A stretch of 64,000 nucleotides of DNA from Narthecium ossifragum (lineage: Eukaryota > Streptophyta > Magnoliopsida > Dioscoreales > Nartheciaceae), in NCBI GenBank assembly GCA_963920575.1, contig OY986966.1, positions 3,244,130 through 3,308,129 on the forward strand, in the 5' to 3' direction. The notes under the pieces are model-generated. The model was not told where the DNA came from. It did no database searches and saw nothing but the letters and a program-made list of their open reading frames with translations. The position numbers and the translations under genes were made by a program. Below are positions 36,219 through 51,281 of this stretch, piece after piece (the stretch's first letter is position 1; the number at the start of each line of letters is the position of its first letter).

Positions 36219-39200
36219 ATGGCTCTCTCCCTCGCCGCCAAGCGAACCCTAAGCCGCGCTTGGGGGATCAACCAGGCTCGGGGTCTGGTGACCTTCTCGC
36301 TCCCGGACCTCCCGTACGACTATGGCGCGCTGGAGCCGGCCATCAGCGGGGAGATCATGAAGCTCCACCACCAGAAGCACCATCAGACGTATGTGACTAA
36401 TTACAACAAGGCTTTGGAGCAGCTCCACGATGCGATGGCTAAGGGGGAGGCCGCCAAGGTCGTCCACCTCCAGAGCGCCATCAAATTCAACGGCGGAGGT
36501 CCTCTTCTAAGATCTTCTCCATAGATGTGTTTTTTTCCCCTCAAATGGACTTTCCGAATCCTGTTGAAATTTGGTCATTTTCTGTATCAATTAACTCAAT
36601 TGGTTTAGATAATCACTGATCTTAGTTGGTCCCGATTTAGCTTTTAGGGTGAAATAAGGTTATTAAGCTTGTTTCAGCTGTAATTTTTAACAAACTTGGT
36701 GATTCCTTTTTGGCCTATTTGCTAAATTGTTGTATAAGCTGAAGCAGCATTGTCTCATTATTAGAATTCGATTGATTATATTGTTTGATTGAGAAGCTTA
36801 TTGCAGGATTTTGTATTTTGATCTTGGATGCTCATGCTGCTTTATGCATCTTCGTATGGTTCTGGTTTTGATTTCTTTCTTAATTCGTGATGTTGAACAA
36901 CTTAGTTTGAATATATCCCAATGTGCAGGCCATGTCAATCACTCTATCTTCTGGAAAAATCTCAAGCCTACTAATGTAAGCATTCTAATAGAGGATTGGT
37001 GGTAATGATGAAATTCCAGATTCATCGTTTTGCTGGCATTATGTGCATTTCATTAAAACCCTCTTGCAGGAGGGAGGTGGTGAGACTCCACATGGCAGGC
37101 TTGGTTGGGCCATCGACACAGATTTTGGGTCATTAGATGCTGTGATACAAAAAATCAACGCAGAAGGTGCTGCTCTACAGGGCTCTGGATGGGTGGTAGG
37201 TTTGCCATTTTTAATTGGATGATTTCATGCTCACTTGATGATTTACTTTATCAGAGGGCCAATTATCTTCTCTTAACCTCGATTCATGGTCCGTGAAAGA
37301 TTTTTTTCTCATAATTCCTTGTGCCTGATGATTATCATTTGCAGTGGCTTGCTCTGGACAAGGAGTTTAAAAAACTTAAGATCAAAACGACTGCAAATCA
37401 GGTAAAGTTTAAAAAGTTATGAACAATGTTCTCATATAAATCTTGATTGGGCATGTACTAATTTATTTGACAACTGTTGTCCGGTAGTATATATATTGCT
37501 GCGTAGGGTAATAATCACTTGGTCAGCAAACAAATGGTAAATGAGACGAAAAGGCATTGAAATGCTACTTGTTTGTTGTTATTTTCACAAGATACTTCAA
37601 GAGAGAATCATAGAGGTGTAGCCATTTTGACAGTTTGATGCTGATAACTATCTTGTTGTCACTGAATAATATGCCATCATGCTATCATGTGAAAAATTTG
37701 TCTGATTGTTCTTAAATCTTGTGTTGTGTACTAATAAAGTTCAGTATCGTATGAAGTGTTTTGATCTACCATGACAGACTTTTTTTTTTTGATGAGATGA
37801 GCCTTAAGGCTAGAGCTTACATTAGCTAAACAAAACTCCACATACTGGATCCCATGGAACATACGACACAGGTCCCGCTAACCCAGCATCTATGAGCAAT
37901 ATCATCTGCTCACCAGTTGCAAGTTGCAACTCCTTGGGATATACATGAAACTTATAATGTAAAATCCAAGGCAACCGACCAAATCTCCCTAACAACACCC
38001 TCTACATTCGGAGGCCACACTCTAATACCATTAAGTACATTGACCGCCATACGTGAATCTGATTTTACCACAAACCATGACAGACTATTAGTTTCCAATA
38101 CTTGGATTGGTAGCTACCACTAGAGTCCAAGTCTGTAGGATGAATGGATAAGATGCCGTCTCTTCATGAGAAGAATTGTTTGTGAGCATCCATCATCTGG
38201 TGCTAAACAAAGCAGCCTCAATGATCTGTAATACTTCTAAGTTGGTAACTGCTACCTTTAGGCATAATTGGTTAAAGAACAGAGATTTCCCTATGTTTTT
38301 CCATTAAGATGCTGGTTTCAGGTTGGAACATTGACTAAATCACTCCTTAAACAATCTTCATTCAGATTAGAATATTCATCAGCCAGAACTTTCATGTTTC
38401 ACTAGTAATTCATTGTGTTGAAACATCCAGTATTCTCGTTAATACATTATTCTACCTAGTCTTCTAAGCGTCCGCTATGACGGTATTTATGGCATTTCGG
38501 TACTCGTAGTGCCCTGACCTTTGCTGCATGCTTGGTATACCTTGTTCATGGTTGCTGACACTGAGCAATGTGCCAACAATGGCGGCCACCACAGGCCCAA
38601 GGCCAATTTGGCATTAAACTACAATATTCAGAGAACATGGTTTGGGATCAAAGGGGTTATAGAGTTTTCTTTTATTAAACGTTGATGTATAACTGCCATT
38701 GTTTTTGATTTAGAACCTTAATGGCTTGAAAGATTTGTGTTGTGTAATGGCAGCAGCCATTAATTTGAGAATGAAATACTGTAAAGGATATATCATTTTA
38801 CCCTTAAATATTCTTTTCATCATTTACTTGGTTCGTTATGATGTATATATTACATTAGTTGTCGAGAAAACTTTCCAAGGGATAGGCAAAACATGAAATG
38901 TACTACTGTTATATGGTATTAGAGGTTTTACTCTGTATAAGATTGTCGCCATAGGTTCAAGGTAGCCGTAGCCGCCATGAAACGCCAAAATTCCATATGG
39001 CTGCTTCAAACTTTTTGCAATCTTGCTTCTCCCTTGTATCCTTTTTGTAGAAGTGTCTTGATAATTGAAAGGGAACTAACAAAGTTTTATCAACAGGACC
39101 CCTTGGTAACCAAGGGCGCAAATCTCGTTCCTTTGCTTGGCATAGATGTCTGGGAGCATGCGTACTACCTGCAGGTCACTTTTTGACACTCTTGATGATG

Positions 39201-39789
39201 ACTTGAATTTTTTAAAAAAATTCACTGCTCTAAGTGATTGTTATATGTCAACTCTTGCTTATGCAAACCTCAAGAAACAATGAATTGAGGAAGATTTAAA
39301 TCAGAAAGCTTAGTAGATTGAGGGCCAATAATACTTCCTGTCCAGTTTCTGCATAGGTCTTTCTTAACATAACCAAACCAAGAGTTGTGAAAAACTTCTC
39401 TTACATATCTATACTCTCTCAAGTGCATATAGTTCACCCCTTGTGGCTGCTACTCGTCTGGCATGTACTAATTTTTGGATGCGTATATATAACATACTGG
39501 TGAATTAGCTTCCTTCGAGATGTTTCCCATCGTATATTTGGTGCTTTAGTTTGTGCATCAACTACCAATCTTTTCTTTCCCATGTACATGTTGCTCATTT
39601 AAGTTTACCTACAAGCTGCCATTTACTATTTGTTTTGAACTGATTGTTCATTGAATAGCTACTTATATGTTTATTATGTTTCTGACATCGGTGCAGTACA
39701 AGAATGTGAGGCCAGACTATCTGAAGAACATCTGGAAGGTCATTAACTGGAAGTATCCTAGTGAAGTCTATGAGAAGGAGATTGCTTGA
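36219..39789 (+). CDS. MSD1: Manganese superoxide dismutase, mitochondrial type
   Basis: Six exons: 36219..36498, 36929..36975, 37070..37195, 37345..37401, 39097..39174 and 39697..39789. They give 226 residues. The enzyme converts superoxide to oxygen and hydrogen peroxide in the mitochondrial matrix. Residues 1-24 ([20 protein letters not shown]...) form an Arg-rich presequence. The mature protein begins [15 protein letters not shown]. Metal ligands are visible: His50 in [14 protein letters not shown], the His of NHSIFWKNL, and Asp and His in [13 protein letters not shown]-type residues and [18 protein letters not shown] complete the fold. Mn rather than Fe specificity is inferred from overall resemblance to plant MnSOD. 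A LINE piece sits in intron 4, which is 1.7 kb. The start was chosen at the ATG preceding the transit peptide; an upstream in-frame codon (36201) is not ATG. Confidence 0.97.
37781..38073 (-). mobile_element. 5'-truncated LINE in MnSOD intron 4
   Basis: A perfect 13-bp duplication accatgacagact (37768-37780 and 38074-38086) brackets 293 bp. The insert starts with a T-run and gatgagatgagcc, so its poly-A tail points left. The minus strand reads [19 protein letters not shown] and then [14 protein letters not shown], part of a LINE RNase H domain. It lies in antisense to the host gene and appears not to disturb the exons. Confidence 0.88.
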
Positions 39790-40179
39790 TGTGTGTTCTT
39801 TCTGGTCAGTTTTGTGTACTTTCTTCTGTGCTTGCCATGAGCAGTGGTATCCTTTTGTATCCAATAATAAAGCGACCCTATTCTGGGATTGATGCTCATG
39901 TAATCCGAAGGCCTCTTGTGCAGAGGTACTCAATGATCAGGAAATGATCTACTGATTGTCTGTGTCCTCCAGTGCTGTTCTAGTCATTGCAATAAAAATA
40001 TCATATTTTCATAAATTTCCATTCATAAACAGGCAACAAGCTCCACGTTAACAAAAAATCCCACTTGTTTTCTTGCAATTTTTTTCTCTCTTTTATATCA
40101 AAAATTAAATTTTTTTTAAGGGCGTGGTTTTGTGTACATCATCAACGCATATATATGCATATGCGTTCGGATAAGTAGT

Positions 40180-40250
40180 GAGATACTGATTGATTGATCT
40201 AGTCCTTCGGTAGCACAATGTCGATGGACTAATCAATCAATCGGTATCTC
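40180..40250. repeat. 71-bp near-perfect hairpin
   Basis: The left arm starts gagatactgattgattga and the right arm ends tcaatcaatcggtatctc. The arms (about 25 bp) pair with one mismatch and one bulged base around a loop of about 20 bases. It lies 390 bp after the dismutase stop codon, beside other attgat repeats. It may be a small fold-back MITE or a hairpin RNA; no evidence of expression is available. Confidence 0.6.
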
Positions 40251-40411
40251 TTCAATATACCGATTGAATATATCAATGATCATATCAATACTATTGATTG
40301 CTCTATTCATCGTCGCTACCGATGAAATAAATAAATCAAGCGGTACCTCACTGTTGATTAGAGGAATGCACATGTCATCGTGGCCACATAAACAAATCTT
40401 TATGTTTTTTA

Positions 40412-42490
40412 GAGTTTTTTTTTAAATCCATTTCACTTTTGAATTTACAAAATCAGTCCAATTTTATTTTTGTTTACATAATAAGCCAAAAAAAAAATTT
40501 TAGGACAAAAATACCCTAACCTCTGCCCTCGACATCACCCCGTCCACCCTCGACGTCGCCCCGTCCACCCTCGACATCGCCCGGTCTCCTCTCCTCTCCT
40601 CTCTCTCCCCCGCCGGCCTCTCTCTCTCCCGCGCTCCCATGCACACCGTCCTCCCTCGACGTCGAGCAAGGATGGGCGATCGTCGTCGACCAATGGACGA
40701 TGAGGGATGGCCGTTGCTCTGTTCCTTCCGTGATGGGCGATGAACAAAGCTGATCGATGAGCAAAGCTGAGCGATGGTCTTCGACGGGCGATGAAGAAAG
40801 CTGAGCGATGAGCAAATCTGGGCGATGATCGTCAACGAGCGATAAGCAAAGCTGGGCGATGGTTGTTGACGCATGGACGATGAGGGATCGTCGTCAACGG
40901 GCGATGAAGGGTGCTCTGCTTCTCTTCTTCCGCAATGGGCGATGAGGAATCGTCATCGACCAATGGATGATGGGTGATGAGCAATCGACGACCGACGATG
41001 ACGGTGGCCTGGTCGTCGAGCAACGATGGGTGATAATGGTGGTTGTCGAGCAATGGACGACGGACGAAGAGCGATGGTCGTCGAGCAAGGATGGGTGATG
41101 CTCTGCTTTTCCGTCTTTAGCGATGGGTGACGATGAGTGATGCTCAAAGCTGGGCGATGGGCGACGATGAGCGATGCTCAAAGCTGGTTAATGGTTGTCG
41201 ACGCATGGACGATGAGGGATCGTCGTCGACGGGCGATGGCCGATGAGCAAGGCTGGGCGATGGTCATCGACGTGATGAATGATCGTCGTCGAGCTCTGTT
41301 TCCTTTTTCCCGCAATGGGCGATGATCAAAGTTGGGATGGTCGTCGCAATGGGCGACGGACGACGAGGGAAGCTCTGTTTCTTTTTCCCGCCTTCCGCGA
41401 TGGGCGATGAGGAAGCGTCGTCGACGCAAGGGAGCTGGCCGATGATGGTCGTCGACGAGCGATGAAGGATCCTATGTTCTTCCCAACGGCGATGGGTTCA
41501 TTCCAACTATGGGATCCTTCAGGCCGATGTTGGGTTGGTGTTCTCCCATCCGATGAGGACTTGGGTTGCAGTTTTCCCATCAACCTTCTGATGGCTTTCC
41601 CGTCCGTTGGAGTTGGAGACGAAGACACTCCACGCGCCGGCTCTGAAGGATGGTCGATGACGGGCGATGAAGGATGGTCGATGAGCCACAGACGATGGGT
41701 GATGAGCGACGGCTCTGTTTTTTCTTCCCAACGGCGATAGATTGTCGTCATCCCAACCAACGGGATCCTTGAGGCTAATGTTGGGTTGCCACGGTGATGA
41801 GGGATGATCAATGAGCTATCGACGAGGGGCGATGATAGAGGCTCTGTTTTTCCTTCCCAATGGCGATAGCGAGGCTCAGTCAGCGAAGTCTTCCCACGTC
41901 GTGGAGGTAAAAGATGATGCCGTCGTAGATCTTTCCGCGCGGAGTTGGTGGCGACGACGCTCCACCTGATGATGAACAACACGCCGGCGATCTTCCTGGC
42001 GAACTAAGACTCGCTGATGTCGTCGTAGATCCTTCCGCCGGAGTTGGTGACGGCGATGCTCCACCTGGTGATGAACAGCGTGCAGGCAACTTGTTTGGCG
42101 AACGGGGACCCGTCGATGTCATCGTAGATCTCTCCGTCGGGGTTAGTGACGACGAGATAGAGGTTGCAGAGGATGGGTTCCGCGAGGAGGTCGGTGGAGA
42201 GACCGCCAAGGACTCTGGCGATGGCATGGGTGTGGAGGTCTCCGCGGGTGTCGTCCACAAGCTGGATGAAGGTAGAGCGCCTATGGACCAATCTAATGGA
42301 CGCCATCGTCGACGGCATGGTGGAGAGTGGAGTGTATGTGGATCAACAAGGTGTCAAAGAGGTTATATGGAAGAGGAGAAAGGGCATTTTTGTCCTAAAA
42401 AAAATATTTTGTCTAATCACGTAAACAAACACAAAAATGGACTGATTTTGTAAATTCGAAGTGAAATGGATTGTTTTAAAAAAAAACTCC
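40412..42490. mobile_element. Mutator-like element with about 100-bp TIRs and a simple-sequence cargo
   Basis: The first 100 bp (gagtttttttttaaatccat..., then aatttacaaaatcagtcca) recur inverted at the right end (tggactgattttgtaaatt...). Flanking 9-mers tgtttttta (40403-40411) and tgttttata (42491-42499) match at 8 of 9 positions, the duplication size of Mutator elements. There is no transposase. The cargo is mostly a degenerate minisatellite of cgatgggcgatgag and ggtcgtcgac motifs (40520-41880), followed by a block with about 99-bp repeats. Long minus-strand frames across the cargo are compositional. Right end is about 140 bp upstream of the RPS26 TATA box. Confidence 0.75.
41941..42140 (-). 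repeat. About 99-bp repeats within the Mutator-like element
   Basis: The motif ggagttggtg (41941, 42040, and as ggggttagtg near 42139) opens successive units of about 97-99 bp. On the minus strand the units read VTNSGGRIYDDI, with FAKQVACTLFITRWSIAV between copies. The frame continues upstream as RLVHRRSTFIQLVDDTRGDL and HTHAIARVLGGLSTDLLAEP. It may be a captured, internally duplicated exon. I do not recognise the source gene. Confidence 0.55.
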
Positions 42491-42632
42491 TGTTTTATAT
42501 CAGGCAATTCTTTTGAAAAACGTAAAACGTTTGCTGATGTGGCATGCACGTCAGCAATACACCTGGGCGCCACGTCAGGTGTGCACAGAATAAGCAGTTT
42601 ATGGTCGATTCACACACTACGGTGCCGCTGCC

Positions 42633-42640
42633 TATAAATA
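42633..42640 (+). promoter_or_regulatory. TATA box of RPS26
   Basis: TATAAATA lies 71 bp before the RPS26 ATG. Together with the short leader it defines a compact promoter wedged between the Mutator-like element and the coding start. Confidence 0.75.
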
Positions 42641-42675
42641 GTCGCTCTGTGAACGAGAGGAGCCGCCGCCACATC

Positions 42676-42682
42676 TAGGGTT
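42676..42682 (-). promoter_or_regulatory. Telo-box-like motif in the RPS26 leader
   Basis: TAGGGTT (AACCCTA on the other strand) lies about 22 bp before the start codon. Telo-boxes near the transcription start are characteristic of plant ribosomal-protein promoters, where they support coordinated growth-linked expression. Confidence 0.55.
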
Positions 42683-42703
42683 AGTGCTTCTCACTGGGCG
42701 ACG

Positions 42704-45957
<3,254 letters not shown>

Positions 45958-46643
45958 CCTGCTGTGGAAACTGTAGCTCCTGCTGCCTTGCAAATGTCTC
46001 GATTCAAAGCTGGCGTTGGGCAAATGTAGCTGATGGGAAAGAATTTTCAATTACCTAAATAAGGTCTATATCAGAGGATCTTTAGCTGCCATTTTTGAGA
46101 TTTTCTATTGTAGCTGAAGCTTATACTTTCAATCCTTTGTACTTCAAGTTTATGAAAAAGCTTTTTTTGTTGCAAAAATTAATCAAGAAGTTTACTGGTG
46201 CCATAAATAGACCCCTCCTTTATAATTTTGTTTTTAGGAATACGATCTACTTGAATCTCTGTTTTGAAGCTTAATCAGTGGAACGAGGGCAAAAACAACC
46301 AGCACTGATTGGAAATATCAAGTGTTAATACATGAAACTTTTAAAGACTTTTAAATGCTATTGCTTTGTCAACTTTCGCTGACTATTTTTTGATCTGAGA
46401 AAAATGGAGAAAGACCTTGTTTTGCAAAGGAAAAACAGAACCACCTGATTTTACTAAAAAGCAGAATGGGAATTTTCCGCAAACATCGAGAAAAAAGATG
46501 GTTAGGACAACTTGCGTCATTCTCCATTATGTGACAAGTCTGGCCGAGTCCACTAGTTCTATATCCCCAGGAACCTGGAGTGATTCCAACAGCCAGGTTC
46601 TTGAATCGGCTTCCAACCGGTCCTGAAGTCATTACTGTGGAAA
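45958..46643. other. Convergent 3' flanks of RPS26 and the TRM1-like gene
   Basis: Only 686 bp separate the two stop codons. The sequence contains the RPS26 3' region and, on the other strand, the probable TRM1-like 3' untranslated region. The open frame at 46369-46647 on the minus strand has no family resemblance. Confidence 0.55.
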
Positions 46644-49600
46644 TCAATAATCATAATCATTGCAGTGCCTGAGTTCTTCTGCAAGATGAATACATGTAGT
46701 CATGGGACAATTTGTCTTGATGGCATTGTAGGCAATATGAGACTTGCTAGCAGCATACCCTTCCTGAGGAAAAGGCAAGGTCAGAGTCCTCTCCAAGGAT
46801 ACTCATAAGTACAGCCACAGAGCATTCTCTATAGCAAAGTTTCTGATTATTGAGGAGCATATGCTTAGAACAAATTGAAAAGATGGCTCCTATTAGATAC
46901 ACTATGTTATACTAACTTCAATGAGATGGCTTATTTTTTATGCATAATGTTGACATATTGCTGTCTTGTAACAAATGAAGTGCTTAATAAAGATAATCAC
47001 ACTGATCAGTAATGCATGTTGAAGTTAAACTACCTTTTGCAAAGTAGTGATCATAGTTTCAAGGGGGGGCGAATTTATTTTTGCCCGGCTGGCAACCTGC
47101 ATGTTGCACAACATGACTTAAAAAGTTGGAAGTAGCTTAGATAACAAAAAGTGCAAGCCAGTTGCTATTGAAAGGATTCAGTATCATCACCTCGTCAAGT
47201 TTGATATATCCGAAGGGCAGTCGCGGGTCACTTTCATCAATCATTCTGCTCAATAGTTTCCCTAGATCAGCGCCTTCTTTCTCCTTCTTTGCCCATCCCC
47301 ATTCTTCAGCTAGGTTTAGCAGTTCACCTAGAAATGCACCCTCATGGAGAGGGCCAGTCCAAAGAGGTCCTGACACAACTAAAGAGCGAGAGACCTAGGA
47401 AGAGTAATTGTGTCAGCCAAAGGAAGTCATCAACTGTCACTGGCTCACTGCTACAATTGTTTATGTTGCATTAGCAACCAAATATTACCATGATGTAAAC
47501 ATGAACTCTCAGAGACAAAGGAAATCATGTGCTGAAAAGTACTTCGTAAATGCCGAGGGAGTCATTAAAGTTATCGAAGCAGTCAGGTTCATTATATTGC
47601 CTTTTCAATTAGATTCCAAACCCATGGATCAAACTAATATCACACTTCACAAATTCAAGTTTTCCATAACATCGTGTGCTGTTTCTCTGCAAGTAGCCAA
47701 TCACACAAGAACTATTGATGCAGAATTAAAAGATGTTTACGAACTACGCATTACAACATCAAAATGAGAAATTTATATTGCCACTAAGATGGAGGAAGGA
47801 GACCAAATTTTGTTAAATGACCAAAACAGCTTTACACAATTTTTATACTGTATGATCATACAATGTCATTTGAACAATTCTGATAACTTTCAGGGCATGA
47901 AGTTATACCCCTCCGTTGCTGCAAAGACAAGACATCTGTCCAAGCTCTTTCCAAGAAAATGCTTTAGAATTTCCACATTTGTGACAGTAGCTAATGAAAC
48001 CATAGTGGCTGCAGAGTCAAAGATATGGGCTGACGATATTGTCAAATTAAACAAAGGAAAATGCCTAAAAACCTAAACTACAAAGCTTCACCTGTCGTCA
48101 TGGACATCCCCACAGGTCACTTGCAGCATTACTCTAAACACAGGACCATGATATGAATAGTAGGAGAATAATGGTGAAATGTGAAAGCCCAAAGCAGCTG
48201 CATCTCGCAAAACCCCACCTATAAGCATTCGTAAACCAACCTCATTCGAATATGGCATAGGGCGAACATAAGCTCCGTATGATGCTAAAGAACTAAAATG
48301 GGAGAAAATTAGTTACAGGTGTGATTGGAACTATAAATGAACCAAGTAAATGGCTAGAACCAATAGATTTACTACAAGCAATTAAGTCGACAAAAACCCA
48401 CTAAATCTATGCAAATACATAGGATATGAGGACTTTAGATCTAAATTATTCATGCACATCAAAGGTTTGTAACAGACAGGAACATATGAAAGAGTTATGT
48501 TTGAATACCCTTTTTTACGAAAGTGAGGAAGTTCACTTGATGCAGAAATCATGATGCCAACTTGATATGAATAGCATTGTTCTAGCAATCTCTCAATGTG
48601 ACAGTTCCACATAATTAAAGGAAACTAGTTAGTCTAAGACTTTAAATTCAATAGGATTTAGGCAAATTGCAATCGGTTCAGATGAGAATTACCCCACAAA
48701 GGTTACCTAGAAGCACAGCAAATTCTTAACAGGCAAGAATCTCTTACCAATCTACCTGCATATTTTTCCCAATAGCCCATACAACTTCAGCTAAAAGGTT
48801 CTTGCTTGGGAAAAACCAAATCAGCAACACTGCAGTCCATTAACAATGTAAACTTCTGAGACACCATATGTGTAATCTAGTCAGCTCTAAAGATAAGTGA
48901 CCCATATTAACCCATAATTTTATTGGAGGTTTGGATGCAACTCAGGAGCATTAATACCTACTCATATCAGAGAAGGTTTCTAGGCATCGCAAGGGTACGA
49001 GCAACATGAATTCCCACACTTACAACAATATCTTAGAGAGCATACCCAAGAACTTCAGTTAAAAGTAACAGTCTTGCAATGAAAGTGAAGGGCGAGGATC
49101 GGAGGATGTTGAACTATTTATTATCCACCACAAAAGCCTAGAATGTATACCAGCTCCGGTCCGATCGAAAGCTAGTCACGTGCTGAAAGATTTCCATGGC
49201 CAAATAGCTTAATGTAACTGGATAGCAAAGCCAGGAATCCATCACAGGGAATCAATCAAAACCTCAACTTCTCCTAACCTTTGCTTATGAAACTCCATAG
49301 AATAAACATCCAAGCCTTTTATTGACAGTTCATATAATGCAAGGAGAAAAGATTCACCCAATACTTACTTATTAGGCCGGTGCCCTCCAGAGGAAAACCC
49401 ATCCGTCGAAGTGACATACAGCAACCCACCCAACTTCACGGCCATGATTGCCGACCTCAAGAACGACGAATCGCTACCGAAAGAATCAATATCCACCAGA
49501 TCAAAGTAGTCTCTCCTTAGATAGCATTCCGTCAACACCCTATTGGCATCCAAGTGCGTGACCACCCACCTCCGTTCCCCTCCGGGGCTTAGCCTGGGTT

Positions 49601-50027
49601 CTCGGGAGAGGTTGGAGAGAATGAGACCACGGGATTCATCGTTGGCATCGTTAGCCCACACGAAGGAGGCGCCGGCCTGTTGGAGGTACCGGAGGCTACG
49701 GACCCCACAGCCGCACATAGCGTCGAGCACGCGTAGGCCGCCGGAGGAAGAGGATATCCCGAGGCGGTGGACGGTCGCCGCGAGCACGCCGAGGTCTCGT
49801 GCGGTAGCGCTCTCGCGGCGAAAGAAGGCGTCTCCAGGGTCGAACTCCACCCCCCGCTCCACCTCCTTCGTGCAAGCAGTTGTCAGGGTTCGATCCATTC
49901 TTGAAAGCAGCAATGGGGATCTGATTCTAGGGTTTCTAATCCTTCTAGGTTTAGGGTTAGGGTTTCGGGTGTCCTCGGAGAGAGGGGGGCGAGGGGATAG
50001 GGTTTCGGAAAAGCAGAGGGTGGACAT
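46644..50027 (-). CDS. TRM1-like tRNA (guanine26-N2)-dimethyltransferase, organellar-type homologue
   Basis: Six minus-strand exons: 50027..49369, 48292..48092, 48008..47909, 47394..47191, 47096..47034 and 46763..46644. They give 448 residues with all phases consistent. TRM1 enzymes use S-adenosylmethionine to dimethylate G26 of tRNA. Residues 1-45 are Ser/Arg/Pro-rich, like a plastid or mitochondrial presequence. The SAM-binding motif is VLDAMCGCGVRSLRYL (100-115). The catalytic loop reads VDIDSFGSDSSFL (178-190), where canonical TRM1 has a DPFG/DPYG-type motif. SLASYGAYVRPMPYSNEVGL and FSYYSYHGPVFRVML follow, then a zinc-ribbon-like CHKCGNSKAFSW...CLC and VVSGPLWTGPLH. The Asp-Ser substitution fits the plant organellar paralogue, so the exact reaction is inferred. 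An upstream in-frame codon is TTG; the first ATG was used. Confidence 0.92.
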
Positions 50028-50757
50028 GGCGGGAGGGAGGTTGGGAGGGAGATTAGGAGAAGAGAGGCCCTTGTCCGCTTCTAGTGCTATATATCCTTTG
50101 GAGCTCAATAGCTTATTAGAGACTGCCAAGTACCATGACTAGTCTAAGAAAACTCCTCCGCAGAGGTGGTGACAGTAGAACAACGTATGAGTTATATATA
50201 GGCATATAGATTATTTAGACGCAAAATAAATTTATAAATATTTTAATGCTCCAAAATATGTGACTTATTTGAACAATTTGCATATTAGTGGTGGTCCTTG
50301 TTACATTTTGCAACAAGGTGCCACTAGCACTAATCATTGCAAATAAATGGTGATTTTTTGAGATCGGACCAAACTACCCTCAGCCACATCTGCTGATTAA
50401 AAAAAAAGAAAAAAGATAAGTACCTTGGCATAATATGAGGTCTTGGAAGGTGTTTTTTGCATAAACCATTCTCCTTGGTTTTTTGCAGGAGAAACCTTCC
50501 CTTCCCTTTTCTTTTTTTTGAAACTACCGAGAACTCTGCCTCTTCCTCTCCCCAAAAAGTAATATCTCTCCTTCTTCCCCACCTCTCCTCCCCCACTTCT
50601 CACTGCCACCATCACATCCCGTCTATCTCTTTTCCTTCACCCCCCGTCTTCGTGTGCTTCACGATCTGCACCTTCTCCTCGCTCTAGTGGATCGACGTGG
50701 CGGTAGAGGCTGCGACGAGCGCGAGGAGGGCGAGCGGCATTTGATATCCGCAATGCT
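50028..50757. other. Intergenic region before the Ulp1-MULE
   Basis: Contains the TRM1-like promoter side and possibly the left end of the Mutator-like element, but I could not identify a terminal inverted repeat. Open frames here are short and unsupported. Confidence 0.4.
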
Positions 50758-51098
50758 ATGGCTAAATCTCGGAAACGGAAACAAGACGACCATGTAAATC
50801 AAGGTATTAGCTATTTAGCAACCTTTTGCGTTGATTTTTTTCTTCTATTCTCTTGATGCACAAGTTAATCAAAATTGTTTGAAACAAAATTGTGAAGCAA
50901 CCATGATTGAAATTGTGTGAATCAAAATTTTGATCCACACATATTTCCATTAGTGGTTCTTTTCTATGGCAATTTCTTTTGAAACTTATTTTTTGACCAA
51001 GATGCATGTGTGTACACAATCAAATTTTACAGCTTTGGCAAAAACCTTAATGCCCATTTTTCTTAGAAAATTTATTCCGCAAACAGCTTGTTGTTTAA

Positions 51099-51281
51099 TT
51101 ACTTAGCTTGTTGTATAGGTTACTCAACTACCTGCATAGATTACTCAAATAACTGCATAGGTTACTCAACTACTTGCATAAATTACTCTACTAGTTGCAT
51201 AGGTTTCTCAACTGGTTGTGTAAGTTATATTCTTTATGCGTGAGTTTTTTTTGCGTAAGTTACTACATTTGTTGCGCATTT
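51099..51281 (+). repeat. 21-bp degenerate tandem array A (intron 1)
   Basis: About six units close to ttactcaactacttgcatag, followed by scattered gcgtaagttactacatttgttgcgca-like half units. It lies in the first intron of the Ulp1 pseudogene. Confidence 0.8.

Noticed and set aside
41326..41982. 218-codon minus-strand frame
   Set aside because: Compositional reading of a minisatellite inside the Mutator-like element.
49543..50142. 199-codon plus-strand frame
   Set aside because: Antisense shadow of the first TRM1-like exon.
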